A stretch of DNA of 64,000 nucleotides, from positions 3,122,001 through 3,186,000 of the forward strand of contig OY741268.1 of NCBI GenBank assembly GCA_963514095.1, read 5' to 3'. The translations under genes and the position numbers were made by a program. Source of the DNA: Eutrigla gurnardus (lineage: Eukaryota > Chordata > Actinopteri > Perciformes > Triglidae). The notes under the pieces were generated by a model that saw nothing but the letters and a program-made list of their open reading frames with translations, ran no database searches and was not told where the DNA came from. Shown piece after piece: positions 1 to 9,884 of the stretch (position 1 is the stretch's first letter; each line of letters begins with the position of its first letter).

Positions 1-299
1 AGCTGGGGAAATATCGGCTAGCATGGCAAATCCATGCTAGGCTCCTCCTCGTACTCTCACTCCTCTGGCTCTGCCTCTGTTGCCAATGTTGGCATCCATT
101 GCTCCAAAACAGAAGAGCTCACCTGTTGCACTTTTATGCTAATGCTTGGATTGCAAATTGTAAAACTGTGTTGCAGGTGTTTCCCCATGTGATGAGTCAG
201 TGTGCATAGTAGGGAAATTAACAAGAGGTGCAGCCTGAAAAGTGAGCCTGCGTGGTAAAATAGCTTATTTTTTTAAAAGGTGTATAATTGATGTACGCT

Positions 300-953
300 G
301 TTGTCCCACAATGCATAGCATTACAGAGGTGTGCTATAAAAGGCAGCAGGTGAGTTCACCTGTCTTCAACAAAAATGGAAGGAGCTAGAAGAAGAAAAAG
401 AAGAGTGAGAATGAGAGGGGGAGCTCAAAGAGGAGAAGAAGAAGATAGAGGAAGAGGAAGATAAAATAAATACTTGAAATATTCAGTCTGCAGCATCAAT
501 GTTGTGCAGTGCTTGGTAAGTCTATAGTAGGCCTATTTGTGTACATTCTCCCTATATCTCAAACTAATCATGAAGAATGTTGTGGGTTTGTCACTATTTT
601 TTTGACATCTAAATTATCCCTTACATAACAATGTCTGGCCAAAAATCTAGCACATGCTATTTCCTAAAATTAGTTTTTTTACAAATGCGTTTTTTATTTA
701 TCACAGCAGTGTGAAACTGGCTGCAATAGTGTCTGATCATTGAGGACTGTGTTGGTTAAATGAAAACTAATAGCATTTTCACAAATATGTGTATATGTTT
801 TGACTGAAGTGTGTATGTTTTGACTGAAGTGTGTCATTTTGCAAACAATCTAGGAATTATGCAAATTGAGTTTGGTGTTTGGATAATTGTGATTATATTT
901 TGAAAAAAAGAACCCGGTTTTCAAAATTGCATGTAAACAATTGAAAAAAACTG
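300..953 (+). mobile_element. Decayed Tc1/mariner-type element, copy A
   Basis: A short frame at 375-464 encodes 29 residues rich in Arg, Lys and Gly. This is the kind of basic N-terminus seen in one fish Tc1/mariner group, and it follows a TATA-like 'gctataaaag' near 335. The right end at 941-953 reads TTGAAAAAAACTG and is followed by TA, like the inverted terminal repeats of that group. No matching left terminal repeat was found and the rest of the transposase is missing, so the left boundary is a guess. A second copy with a similar right end lies at about 1136-1935. Confidence 0.35.
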
Positions 954-1135
954 TAACAGACAAGCTATACCTCCCAACAAAATTATGGATTGTTTTTGTA
1001 TTATTTACGAATGTTAACACACAACATCCCACAATAGCAAAAACATTATTCCAAACCTTAGATACAGTATAAAACCTCTGATTCTGCAATGATATCAGTT
1101 CAAAAACAATATATCTCAGCTGATAATTAACAAAC

Positions 1136-1935
1136 AATTGAATAATTGACACACAGCTGATTTGTGTTGGCTAAATTGGGCCAACCACAGCTGATTCCAG
1201 TCTGGCTTAGACTCAGTGGCAGGGGTTATGTTTTTCTATTACCTTGACACTTATACAGTAAAAGGAGGACTTTGAGGAGTGATGTTTTTGGAAACAGAAA
1301 AAGACAAACTTTTTATCTGGGCTTTTTGCTGTTTTTTTGTTCAGAATGCTCTTGTGTGTTTCATGGATATTTTGTTGTAAGCAATACTGTAAAACTTTTT
1401 CTGTTCTATCATACTGTAAACAGTATTTCTACTGTACCTCCTGTAGTAAACCGTAAAGGAAAAACACTGATTTGCTTTTTACTGGAATGCTTTTGAATGT
1501 GAACATTACATGTAGACATACAGTTCCCAACCAAGAAATGTAGTGTAAAAACTTGCATGTTTTGCATGCAAATACCTGTAAAACCGAAACATAAAAGTCT
1601 ATGCAGTTTTTGTAATGTCAACAATAGCTAGTATTTTGAAACCTGGTGTACTTTGATTGACTGCATGTACCTTGTGAAGTAAAAACAAGTGTTATTCTTT
1701 GACAGAATAATTTCATCTTGAGTCAGATTTCCAGTGTTTTGGTAAAGTTAGTGTGTGCAGAGAAAGATGCTTCCTATTTTGAAATGAAGAGTTAGTATAT
1801 ATTTAACAAAAGGTGTTTTTGAGAAGAAAATTATCCATTTGGCCAATTGTGTTTTGTAGGTGTGAGTCTGTGTTAAGAGTTTAGAAAAAGTATCTGAAGT
1901 ATGGGTAAGTGCTTGTTAGCGATTGAAGAAAACTG
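1136..1935 (+). mobile_element. Decayed Tc1/mariner-type element, copy B
   Basis: The right end near 1920-1935 (ATTGAAGAAAACTG followed by TA) closely matches the right end of copy A, and an ACAATTGAA-like left end sits near 1136. The interior is AT-rich with no usable transposase frame; the only open stretches (1272-1496 plus, 1409-1624 minus) have no recognisable motif. I read this as a short non-autonomous or strongly decayed relative of copy A. Boundaries are uncertain. Confidence 0.3.
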
Positions 1936-2384
1936 TAAGTGTCTGCTTCTCCAGACGAGGCTAGTTCACAAACAAGACACTAGCGTGTCTCTCAGGCCCG
2001 AACACAAAGTTCTTCCCTTTAACCTCGACATAACACAGACACATAACTTGGGCTTTTATGCTTCCCCAGGAAGGACAGGAGGCAGAACTGAGGTTGACAC
2101 TGCACTGTTGAGTTTGTAGCTGTTGTACTGCTCAAAACTTGATTCTCACGATGGCCATCGGGCATCAATAAATATTTCTGTATAACACATCTACTATCTC
2201 CAGAGGTCTCCTTGCTTCCACTCATACATATTTCCATAACATTTTGAGCTGGACTTTTGTTGGACACCCTGCTTCTCTTTCTTCCTGTCTCATGCCTTGA
2301 GAGCACTGCAGTGGACAATGCATGGCTGATTGGTGAAGTTCAAATCAGTTATCTTCATGATACTTGCTTATTTCACTGGGGTGA
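1936..2384. other. No gene recognised; possible LTR-like AT/GC mixed segment
   Basis: This stretch has an AATAAA at about 2167-2172 and TG...CA-like borders near 1934 and 2242, which suggested a small LTR remnant. No target duplication or adjoining retroelement supports that, so it is left unassigned. Confidence 0.25.
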
Positions 2385-2783
2385 TTTTGAATGTCAAAGA
2401 TCTGAGAGACAAAGCAAGAAGGGCTTTCAATGCAATTAAACAAAATATTAAATTCAACATCCTGTTACAATCTGGCTCAAAATTACATTGAATATTGGAA
2501 AGAAACAACTCAAAAACAGAATAAACTAAAATGTTATTTGGCCCTAAACAGAAAATACAAATTGGCATATTCCCTGAGCACTGTTAAAAGTGTCAGGTTA
2601 AGAAAAGTCCTGACGGTGTTCAGGCTCAGTGGACATAGTCTGGCTGTAGAGACGGGTCGCCACAAAAAGAGCTGGCTCCCAGAGGAGGACAGACTCTGTT
2701 CCCACTGTGACACCCAACAGGTAGAGACAGAGCTCCAATTCCTCACATCCTGTCCCCAATACCAGACTGTAAGAGAGGAATAC
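2385..2783 (+). pseudogene. LINE reverse-transcriptase ORF, C-terminal fragment (first half)
   Basis: Fragments around 2390-2440 (DLRDKARRAFNAIKQ-like) and the open frame 2430-2783 resemble the C-terminus of a teleost non-LTR retrotransposon polyprotein. The zinc-knuckle-like signature C-x2-C followed by ELQFLTSCPQY is visible near residues 90-110 of the open frame. The frame stops at once where the CACTG-ended transposon begins. Coding sequence resumes in the same frame at 7971, beyond that 5.2 kb insert. The copy is 5'-truncated, as LINEs usually are, and frameshifted near 2455. Confidence 0.7.
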
Positions 2784-3181
2784 ACTGCATGAAAAGTGGG
2801 ATTTTCGTCAGTTAGCGGCCCTGTAAATTGCCGTGGAAGTTCAGGTTTACGACTGCAAACGGCAATTTGCAGGAAACACCGAAAACTGACGTAAATTGCC
2901 GGGAATTGACGTGGGCCTTGCTTGGCAGTTGTCCCCCCATGACCCCCCTCCCCGTAATCCTAGGGGAGGCTTTAACATGTAAATGAAAATGCTGTGAGCT
3001 ATACAAATGCAAATCAGGGTAGCAGGGGGAGTTTTCCCCCAGGTGACATTTTTCTGAAAGGTGTTAACTTCATTTCATCTTCATTCAAAGATACACAAAA
3101 CAATTTGCTTCAACAATTACTTTTAATCAGGCTTTGCCACAAAGGTAAAATGTACATTCATGCAAACAACATCACAGTCTC

Positions 3182-3541
3182 CTAGAGCTCAACCACTGTG
3201 CATAGTGGTATGACTACAGTGACCCTTTCTTTGGTCTTGCTTAAATGCACAGTGGATGTGTTAACCACACATCTCCCAGCAATGCGCTCAACAGGCAGAA
3301 ATGATGCTGGGTATGACGTGTCTGTTCCCTGCAAGCTCCAAACTTCTATTGGCTTTCCATAAAAATGTCTGTCCGGATGGGGATGAAGCCAGGAAACTTG
3401 CGCAATAACATGTTTAAATGCAGTACCTTTTGACACAACATTAACAACTATAAACTGCTTTATAATGGCTGGTCGTAGTTCTGCTAGAGGGTCAAGGATG
3501 GGTTCATAGATCATAGATCTCGGCTGTGTTAGAAATGCCAT
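3182..3541 (-). pseudogene. C-terminal fragment of a transposon-encoded protein (TNP2-like tail, tentative)
   Basis: A 119-residue open frame ends 400 bp inside the left end of the CACTG element. Visible motifs are HPHPDRHFYGKPIEVW, then SFLPVERIAGRC, then a hydrophobic end (VTVVIPL). I associate this small beta-rich C-terminal module with large transposase-like proteins of teleost EnSpm-type elements, from memory only. An AG acceptor-like site after a pyrimidine stretch sits at about 3530, so this may be a last exon. No upstream exons with catalytic residues were found on minus, which suggests internal deletion. A comparable module, though not clearly the same domain, occurs at 63541-64000. 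Confidence 0.4.
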
Positions 3542-3744
3542 ACTAACGTCCTACTCGTACTTAATTGTGACGTAAATTTGAGTACGTAGTGCGTTCACAT
3601 ACAATAGTATGTGAATTTGTGCACGCGAGAAATGCCCGGATGTATACTGCATTGGCAAGAATTTCTGAGTACAGCGGACCTTGCTAAATCTACTCAACTT
3701 CCCAAAATGCATTGCGGCTCGTCTGACTTCACAAGTTTTGGATA

Positions 3745-5311
3745 ATGGCGGACGACTGCGGTGATTCTGGCGACAGCCCGACACAAACCGCGTACACATG
3801 TAAGTATACTGTAACATGACTTTTATGTTTCCAGCTGACTTTTAAATCGTATTGATAATGAACGTTACTTTATTGTTGTTGGCATTGTACGTTAACGTTA
3901 CGAATCGAAGGTCCTGCCAGCCGGCTAGCCTACTGACGGTAATTTACCATAGAGGTTAGTGAGCGCAAGCGAAGCGGAAAATGTGCCGTTTTTACCGACG
4001 TTAACTAATAATATAGTGCTTATGTTAAACCGTGGTTATATATTTACTAACGGTGATTAATAACGCCGTGCACCGTTGTCCGTTAAAGGGACGGATGCAG
4101 ACACCGGGCGCCTCATTCAGTGCAGGGAACGATGAGGAGACGTTCACGTTCACCGGCAGGAGGGATGCTGCTCTGAGAGGCTTCACTTAAGAAAATGTGG
4201 TTTAAATGTTATAATTCTTATATCCAGGACTGCTGGAGACTCTGAGGATGTCCCAGGACTGCTGGAGACTCTCAGGATGATTGCGGTAAGAATATGTTCG
4301 GTGACTGCTAGCTAAGCTAAAATTAGCAAAGCAAGCCCAAGCTAAAAGTAGCTTAAAAGCTAATAGTCCAAGCTAAAAGTAGCATAGTAGCCTTGTAAAA
4401 GAACAAGAGAGAGGAACCAGTGTAACGTTAAGTTGCTTTGTTAAGTGTATGTTGTTGGTCTTTTACAGGAAGCAGTACGCCGTCTTCACAACTCGGAGAC
4501 GAATTGTAGGCGCTACGAACCGGAGCAAGGGTACGATTTAAAGAATATGCTTTCATTCTGCTGTATAAGGAAATAGATGCGTTAACAGTAGATACCGATC
4601 TTAGCGGTTCATTTTGTTTTCACAGACGAACCTCGCCTCATAACGAAGCTGTGACCTCTTACTTGCTCGGAGCTTTGTCCGCAAGTCCGGATTTCTATGA
4701 CGCTGATAGTGACACCATTGTGTGTAAGTAACTTTTACTGTTTTCTTCTTCCTTGTTTTAATATTACTGTGACTTAAGTTTTCTTATTCATACTACTCAT
4801 TTAATTGTTTTCCAGCTGCCTGTAAGACATACTATGAAACGGTACGCAGGAGCTTCAGACACACACAGCCTGATCTCGCATCGCAGGCGGAAGCTGTGAA
4901 GAGGTCAGCTCGGAGTCGTTCCAGGAGAAAGAGGGTAAGACTTATTAGATTTATTAGATCCGTTTTTGGTCAATGTGACCAAACCTACCTAAACCTATTT
5001 TTCAGGTGCATTAATAGATGTGTTGTGTCCATGCGCAGTGCATCGCGCAGTACTGATTGTCTTTATTGATTGTTTTACAGCTGCTGGAAGCGAGACGGAG
5101 TGTGCTTGCTGGCGATGAGGTGGACCGTTGGAAGTGCGCCACCACAGACATGATGTCTGATGAGGAGGACGGCGTCGTTGGCGGGGTGTCTGGATGGATT
5201 GTGCGACCTCCATCCTCTCGTAGCCAGGAGCTCACCGAGCTCTGTGCGACTCTACAGTCGCGATTAGAGAAGACTCCCAAGTACAGGGCCACGCACCGCA
5301 GGCGGCTGTAA
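3745..5311 (+). CDS. Multi-exon C14orf93-like frame carried by the transposon
   Basis: Predicted exons are 3745-3799 (ATG, acidic start), a damaged exon near 4107-4195, then 4228-4285, 4469-4530, 4626-4723, 4816-4934 and 5081-5311 (stop TAA). The last five have AG acceptors and GT donors, and their lengths keep one reading frame across every junction, giving about 188 codons. An AATAAA follows at 5394. The damaged second exon looks like a Myb/SANT-type segment (RLIQCRER then TGRRDAALRGF) with a frameshift. The last exon carries MSDEEDG followed by WIVRPPSSRSQELTELC, a signature I associate with vertebrate C14orf93-like proteins and related transposon frames. The role is unknown; an accessory DNA-binding protein is plausible. 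The 5' damage makes expression of a full product doubtful. Confidence 0.55.
4228..4285 (+). repeat. About 27 bp imperfect tandem duplication inside an exon
   Basis: The block GGACTGCTGGAGACTCT occurs twice, at about 4227 and 4255, within the short exon 4228-4285. The duplication keeps the exon open in the frame required by its neighbours. Confidence 0.6.
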
Positions 5312-5454
5312 AATTGACCAAATTCAGACAGAATGTCGCCACTTCATTTGTTTGTTGTGTGGGCAAATTTGTACAGTTGTGTGTTGTGTTGTCAATAAAG
5401 CTCTTTCTTTGAATACTTCCTCCTGGCAATTTTTCCTTTCCTCAATAAATTCAT

Positions 5455-5577
5455 TCATATTTATATTTATAAATATATAAATAAATAAAAATAAATAAAT
5501 ATATGTGTGTATATATATGTATAAATATACATATATATATATATAAACATATATGTATATATATATGTGTGTATATA
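5455..5577. repeat. TA-rich microsatellite
   Basis: Interrupted (TA)n/(TATG)n sequence. It directly abuts the Tc1/mariner element, which inserted at a TA within it; the same simple sequence resumes at 7209. Confidence 0.85.
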
Positions 5578-5857
5578 CACTCAACAAAAATATAAACGCA
5601 ACACTTTTGTTTTTGCTCCCATTTTTCATGAGATGGACTTAAAGATCTAAAATTCATTCCAGATACACAATATTACCATTTCTCTCAAACATTGTTCACA
5701 AATCAGTCTAAATGTGTGATAGTGAGCACTTCTGCTTTGCTGAGATAATCCATCCCACCTCACAGGTGTGCCACATCAAGATGCTGATCTGACATCATGA
5801 TTAGTGCACAGGTGTGCCTTAGACTGTCCACAATAAAAGGCCACCCTGAAATGTGCA
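5578..5857 (+). repeat. Left terminal inverted repeat of the Tc1/mariner element
   Basis: Pairs base for base with 6929-7208, with about five mismatches and no gap. Confidence 0.95.
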
Positions 5858-5896
5858 TTTTTTTGCTTTATTGGGGGTCTGGGGACTCAGAACCAG

Positions 5897-6925
5897 TCAG
5901 TATCTGGTGTGACCACCATTTGCCTCATGCAGTGCAACACATCTTCTTCGCATAGAGTTTATCAGATTGTCAATTGTGGCCTGTGGAATGTTGGTCCACT
6001 CCTCTTCAATGGCTGTGCGAAGTTGCTGGATATTAGTGGGAACTGGTACATGCTGTCGTATACGCCGGTCAAGCACATCCCAAACATGCTCAATGGGTGA
6101 CATGTCCGGTGAGTATGCTGGCCATGCAAGAACTGGGACATTTTCAGCTTCCAAGAATTGTGTACAGATCCTTGCAACATGGGGCCGTGCATTATCTTGC
6201 TGAAACATGAGGTGATTTTCATGGATGTATGGCACAACAATGGGCCTCAGGATCTCATCACGGTATCTCTGTGCATTCAAAATGCCATCAATAAAATGCA
6301 CCTGTGTTCTTTGTCCATAACAGATGCCTGCCCATACCATAATCCCACCACCACCATGGGCCACTCGATCCACAACATTGACATCAGCAAAGCGCTCACC
6401 CCCACGACGCCACACACGCTGTCTGCCATCTGCCCTGAACAATGTAAACCGAGATTCATCCGTGAAGAGAACACCTCTCCAACGTGCCAGACGCCATCGA
6501 ATGTGAGCATTTGCCCACTCAAGTCTGTTACGGCGACGAGCTGGAGTCAGGTCAAGACCCCGATGAGGACGACGAGCATGCAGTTGAGCTTCCCTGAGAC
6601 GGTTTTTGACAGTTTGTGAAGAAATTGTTTGGTTATACAAACCAATTGTTTCAGCAGCTGTCTGAGTGGCTGGTCTCAGACGATCTTGGAGGTGAACCTG
6701 CTGGATGTGGAGGTCCTGGGCTGGTGTGGTTACACGTGGTCTGCGGTTGTGAGGCCGGTTGGATGTACTGCCATATTCTCTGAAACGCCTTTGGAGACGG
6801 CTTATGGTGGAGAAATGAACATTCAATGCACGAGCAACAGATCTGGTTGACATTCCTGCTGTCAGCATGCCAATTGCACGCTCCCTCAATGCTTGTGGCA
6901 TCTGTGGCATTTTGCTGTGAGACAA
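5897..6925 (-). CDS. Tc1/mariner transposase, DD34E, intact
   Basis: A 342-residue frame without interruption, the usual length for this family. The N-terminal third holds a paired helix-turn-helix DNA-binding region (RSVARALNVHFSTISRLQRR near residues 30-50, then a GRPR-like basic stretch RRPRVTT). The catalytic DDE domain follows: first Asp in LFTDESRF, second Asp in FQQDNARPH, and Glu in SPDMSPIEHVWD. There are 34 residues between the second Asp and the Glu, hence DD34E. The protein would bind the 280 bp repeats and cut and paste the element at TA sites. The start is the first ATG after the right repeat (MSHSKMPQMPQ). No missing key residue was seen, so the protein may be functional. Confidence 0.95.
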   Translation of the reverse strand: MSHSKMPQMPQALRERAIGMLTAGMSTRSVARALNVHFSTISRLQRRFREYGSTSNRPHNRRPRVTTPAQDLHIQQVHLQDRLRPATQTAAETIGLYNQTISSQTVKNRLREAQLHARRPHRGLDLTPARRRNRLEWANAHIRWRLARWRGVLFTDESRFTLFRADGRQRVWRRGGERFADVNVVDRVAHGGGGIMVWAGICYGQRTQVHFIDGILNAQRYRDEILRPIVVPYIHENHLMFQQDNARPHVARICTQFLEAENVPVLAWPAYSPDMSPIEHVWDVLDRRIRQHVPVPTNIQQLRTAIEEEWTNIPQATIDNLINSMRRRCVALHEANGGHTRY

Positions 6926-6928
6926 AAC

Positions 6929-7208
6929 TGCACATTTCAGAGTGGCCTTTTATTGTGGGCAGTATAAGGTACACCTGTGCACTAATCATGATGTCAGATC
7001 AGCATCTTGATGTGGCACACCTGTGAGGTGGGATGGATTATCTCAGCAAAGCAGAAGTGCTCACTATCACACATTTAGACAGATTTGTGAACAATGTTTG
7101 AGAGAAATGGTAATATTGTGTATCTGGAATGAATTTTAGATCTTTAAGTCCATCTCATGAAAAATGGGAGCAAAAACAAAAGTGTTGCGTTTATATTTTT
7201 GTTGAGTG
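6929..7208 (-). repeat. Right terminal inverted repeat of the Tc1/mariner element
   Basis: Reverse complement of 5578-5857. Because the transposase is on minus, this repeat carries the presumed promoter side. Confidence 0.95.
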
Positions 7209-7256
7209 TATATATATATATATATATGTGTATATATATATATATATATATGTATA
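7209..7256. repeat. TA microsatellite, right half
   Basis: Continuation of the TA-rich tract split by the Tc1/mariner insertion. Confidence 0.85.
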
Positions 7257-7257
7257 T

Positions 7258-7513
7258 AAATGGTAAATGGCCTCATTTATATAGCGCTTTTCTCCAAAGC
7301 GCTTTACAGGAATGACTGTCACTCACCCATTCACACACACATTCACACACTGACGGCGGAGTCAACCACGCAGGGCGACAGCCAGCTCGTCAGGAGCAAT
7401 TGGGGTGAGGTGTCTTGCTCAGGGACACCAGGCACTCAGCTAGGAGGAGCCGAGGATCGAACCAGCAATCTTGCGGTTGCCAGCCGAACGCTCTACCTCC
7501 TGAGCTAAACCCC
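7258..7513 (-). mobile_element. tRNA-derived SINE
   Basis: Read on minus, the element starts with a tRNA-like head with an A box (TAGCTCAGGAGGTAGAGCG) and a B box (GGTTCGATCC), the internal RNA polymerase III promoter. It then runs through a tRNA-unrelated body and ends with GCTTTGGAGAAAAGCGCTAT and an AT-rich tail. It lies between TA tracts that also flank it on the far side. This is a very common type of teleost dispersed repeat. Confidence 0.7.
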
Positions 7514-7529
7514 CCGTATATATATATAG

Positions 7530-7745
7530 TGATAGATCTGCTAACCAATCACTAGTGATTATTCTTGTTTAAAAGACCCAGTGTGACCAATAGTAACACA
7601 TCTGCCAACGGGGGTGGGGTTTACATTTATAATGACTCATCAAGTTGACCAATAGTGACAGATCTGCCAACGTGGGTTGGCTTTACATTTATAATGACCA
7701 GATCTGCCAACCAATCACGAGCGATTATACTTGTTTAAAACTAGT
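7530..7745. repeat. Subterminal direct repeats of the CACTG element
   Basis: Three imperfect copies of a unit of about 70-85 bp, each with GATCTGCYAAC and a following ACATTTATAATGAC or TTGTTTAAAA block, lie 220-430 bp inside the right end. Such subterminal repeats are usual transposase or accessory-protein binding sites in CACTA elements; that role is inferred. Confidence 0.6.
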
Positions 7746-7970
7746 GGTTTCATCCAATCCTGAGTGAGGATATTCAAGCCATCTCTGGCCAGGCGCGGTT
7801 TCGCTGCTATTCATATGCTAATTAGAGCCTTCGCTGTGGTTCGTTTCCGACAATTTTCGGCACAGACGAACGCGGCGTTCGAAGCCTGTAAATTGTCGTT
7901 AACTCCCGAAAATTAGGGAGATTTTCGGGCGTTTACAGGGACGAAAATCCGACTTTTCATGCAATGATAC

Positions 7971-8300
7971 TTACCCCAAATAACACACATGCACCCGCAA
8001 TTTAAACATTCAACACACAAAAACTCCCATATTTACTGGGAGTGTGAGATGATAGCAGCTAAATGTATAGCAGCCTGTGAAGACCTGAGGACAACCAGTG
8101 GAACCTAAACACACCGAACCGCGGACGGGCGCACACACACACAAACTGTAAAAAAAAAACGTCTCTATGTAACAAAACTTACATAGAGACGATGGGTAGT
8201 GATGAGTAAATATCTTAATCTTTATTGTAAGCATTGTATGTAATTGTGCTGTGGCATCACATTTCATGTCATGCCAATAAAGCCTTATGAATTGAATGTT
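7971..8300 (+). pseudogene. LINE reverse-transcriptase ORF, terminal codons and 3' end (second half)
   Basis: When the CACTG insert and one copy of its target duplication are set aside, the frame from 2783 continues here for about 45 codons to a stop near 8107. The 3' untranslated part ends with CATGCCAATAAAGCC and GAATTGAAT around 8272-8298, a typical teleost LINE tail. The uninterrupted frame on both sides shows the LINE was split by the DNA transposon. Confidence 0.7.
8160..8191. repeat. Perfect short hairpin
   Basis: CGTCTCTATGTAA and its exact complement flank a 6-base loop (caaaac). It lies in the LINE 3' region just after an A-run. It may be a fold in the retroelement RNA or chance; no other copy was seen. 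Confidence 0.6.
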
Positions 8301-9384
8301 ATGTTTACAAACTGTAACCAATAAATCCTACTCTACTATTGTGCCTTTAAATATCAAGGTCAATTCTTTTCCTCTTAGATTTGAAACCCTCTTTGAATGC
8401 AGAACCTTCAGGAGATAAATACACTTCACACCATCAGAATCCACGCTTTAGCCATCCTCTGCAGCTGTTGTCATCTTCTCCTGGGGTCTAATCTAGGATC
8501 CCATCATGGTCTGATGGACCAATCAGCACTAGTCTGGCTGTGTTTATCTCTCATTGACAGGGATTTTAGTTTAATGCCTGGTAACAAATTACCACTCGTA
8601 CTCATTTAACTTCAGATTCTGCATAAATCCAAGAGTTAACATCTCTTAACGTTAAATCAGAGATCAATGTTTGTGAGGTTAAGGCTGGAGATTTACTTGC
8701 ATTTTAACCACATGTTCGTTTTCTGAGGATGTCCACAACCAACATCCTCTTTGGACTCATGGCAAGCGCTTGAAACTAACAGTAAGAAAAAGCATGTATA
8801 ATACATTATTACATTATCTATCAAAATTATCAAATGATCAGATGAAAAAAAAATCTTCATCTGAAAGGCATTATATTTTCTGTCAAAATGTTCCTACAAT
8901 GTCACTACTTCTTTTCATTATTGGTCCAGTTATTACATTTTCAATCAGATTAAGTGCAAATCTTATAAAAGTTTGAGGAAATGATACATTATTGGATGCT
9001 ATGCTGACACTGAATGGTGTGTAGGAGCATGCCACACATAAGTCTCCAGGTCAGGAGGTCAGATGGATGGTGGTTTACGTTTAATTAATGTCCAGACCAG
9101 AGGCAGAGAGCGAGGGAGGGTAGAGCGAGGCGGTATCTCACGCATCGATCTGCAGCTGGCACGGCGCTTACAGAGAACACTATCATCTCCCGCTCTGCCC
9201 TGACATGCATATTAAGTCTGCACAAGTTTACCCACATTCTCCACACAATGCACTCGCACAGGAACACATTTATATGCTAATGACTTACCTCAGCTAATGC
9301 CCCGCCGCTGTCTGCAGCAGTGTGTGTGTCTGCATTTGCACAAATCTATCAGTGTGTGTTGGTGTGCGGAGGAGAAAGAGATAG

Positions 9385-9386
<2 letters not shown>
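8301..9386. other. No gene recognised
   Basis: Ordinary AT-rich sequence; no coding motif, splice pattern or terminal repeat was seen on either strand. Confidence 0.5.

Positions 9387-9433
<47 letters not shown>
9387..9433. repeat. (GT)n microsatellite
   Basis: About 23 uninterrupted GT units. Open frames across it are artefacts of the repeat. Confidence 0.95.
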
Positions 9434-9434
<1 letters not shown>

Positions 9435-9884
9435 ACTGCCACCACAGAGCCAGTGAACAGCGGGAGGCAGCCGTCACAATCAGGGTCTTGCATTTAACAC
9501 ACAGGACAATACTGTAGGTGCAATGAAAGCAGCGCCGTGGCAGAGAACTCCGCAGGGATGTTACAATGCAATCATATTCCCAGTCTGAGAATGAGGACGG
9601 CCCCGCCCACTGTCACACAGTTTATGCAGAGTTTGGAGGCAGATTATAAATGTGCTCATTCACAGATCACTAAATGATATAAACAGCTTACATATACACA
9701 CGGTGTGTTTTAGGTTTTTAACGTGTCGGTTAAGGGAGCTGCAGTGACTATGCTGCTGCTCGGAGGCTTGTCTTCACAGTGAGGTTGCCAGGTTTGGTAC
9801 ATTGCAAACCAGGCGGATGACTTTTATTAGTTTGAGGACATTTTGGCAACAAAGCAAGTTTTGAGGCAGGGTTTTAAAAGCCAC

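Larger units (their letters stand above)
5578..7208 (-). mobile_element. Complete Tc1/mariner element with 280 bp inverted repeats
   Basis: The element is 1,631 bp long and flanked by TA on both sides (5576-5577 and 7209-7210). Its inverted repeats are each 280 bp (5578-5857 and 6929-7208), start with CACTCAACAAAAATATAAAC and differ at only about five positions with no indel. A single intact transposase frame lies between them on the minus strand. Long, nearly identical repeats plus an undamaged frame point to recent insertion. It sits in a TA microsatellite inside the CACTG element. Confidence 0.95.
2783..7966. mobile_element. CACTG-ended (CACTA/EnSpm-like) DNA transposon inserted in a LINE
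   Basis: The left end reads CACTGCATGAAAAGT at 2783 and the reverse complement of the right end reads CATTGCATGAAAAGT from 7966. Similarity continues through GGATTTTCGTC, giving a terminal inverted repeat of about 27 bp with 2 mismatches. Both flanks carry ATA (2780-2782 and 7967-7969), a 3 bp target duplication; ATAC is possible if the first C is shared. CACTG ends with 3 bp duplications are typical of the CACTA/EnSpm superfamily, so the class follows from those two facts. The element holds a transposase-like tail on minus (3182-3541), a spliced frame on plus (3745-5311), a nested Tc1/mariner element, a SINE and subterminal repeats. The main catalytic transposase exons are not visible, so it is probably non-autonomous. 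Confidence 0.65.

Noticed and set aside
1934..2242. Possible small LTR (TGTAAG...ATAACA with AATAAA)
   Set aside because: No target duplication, no partner LTR, and the left border coincides with the end of a mariner relic.
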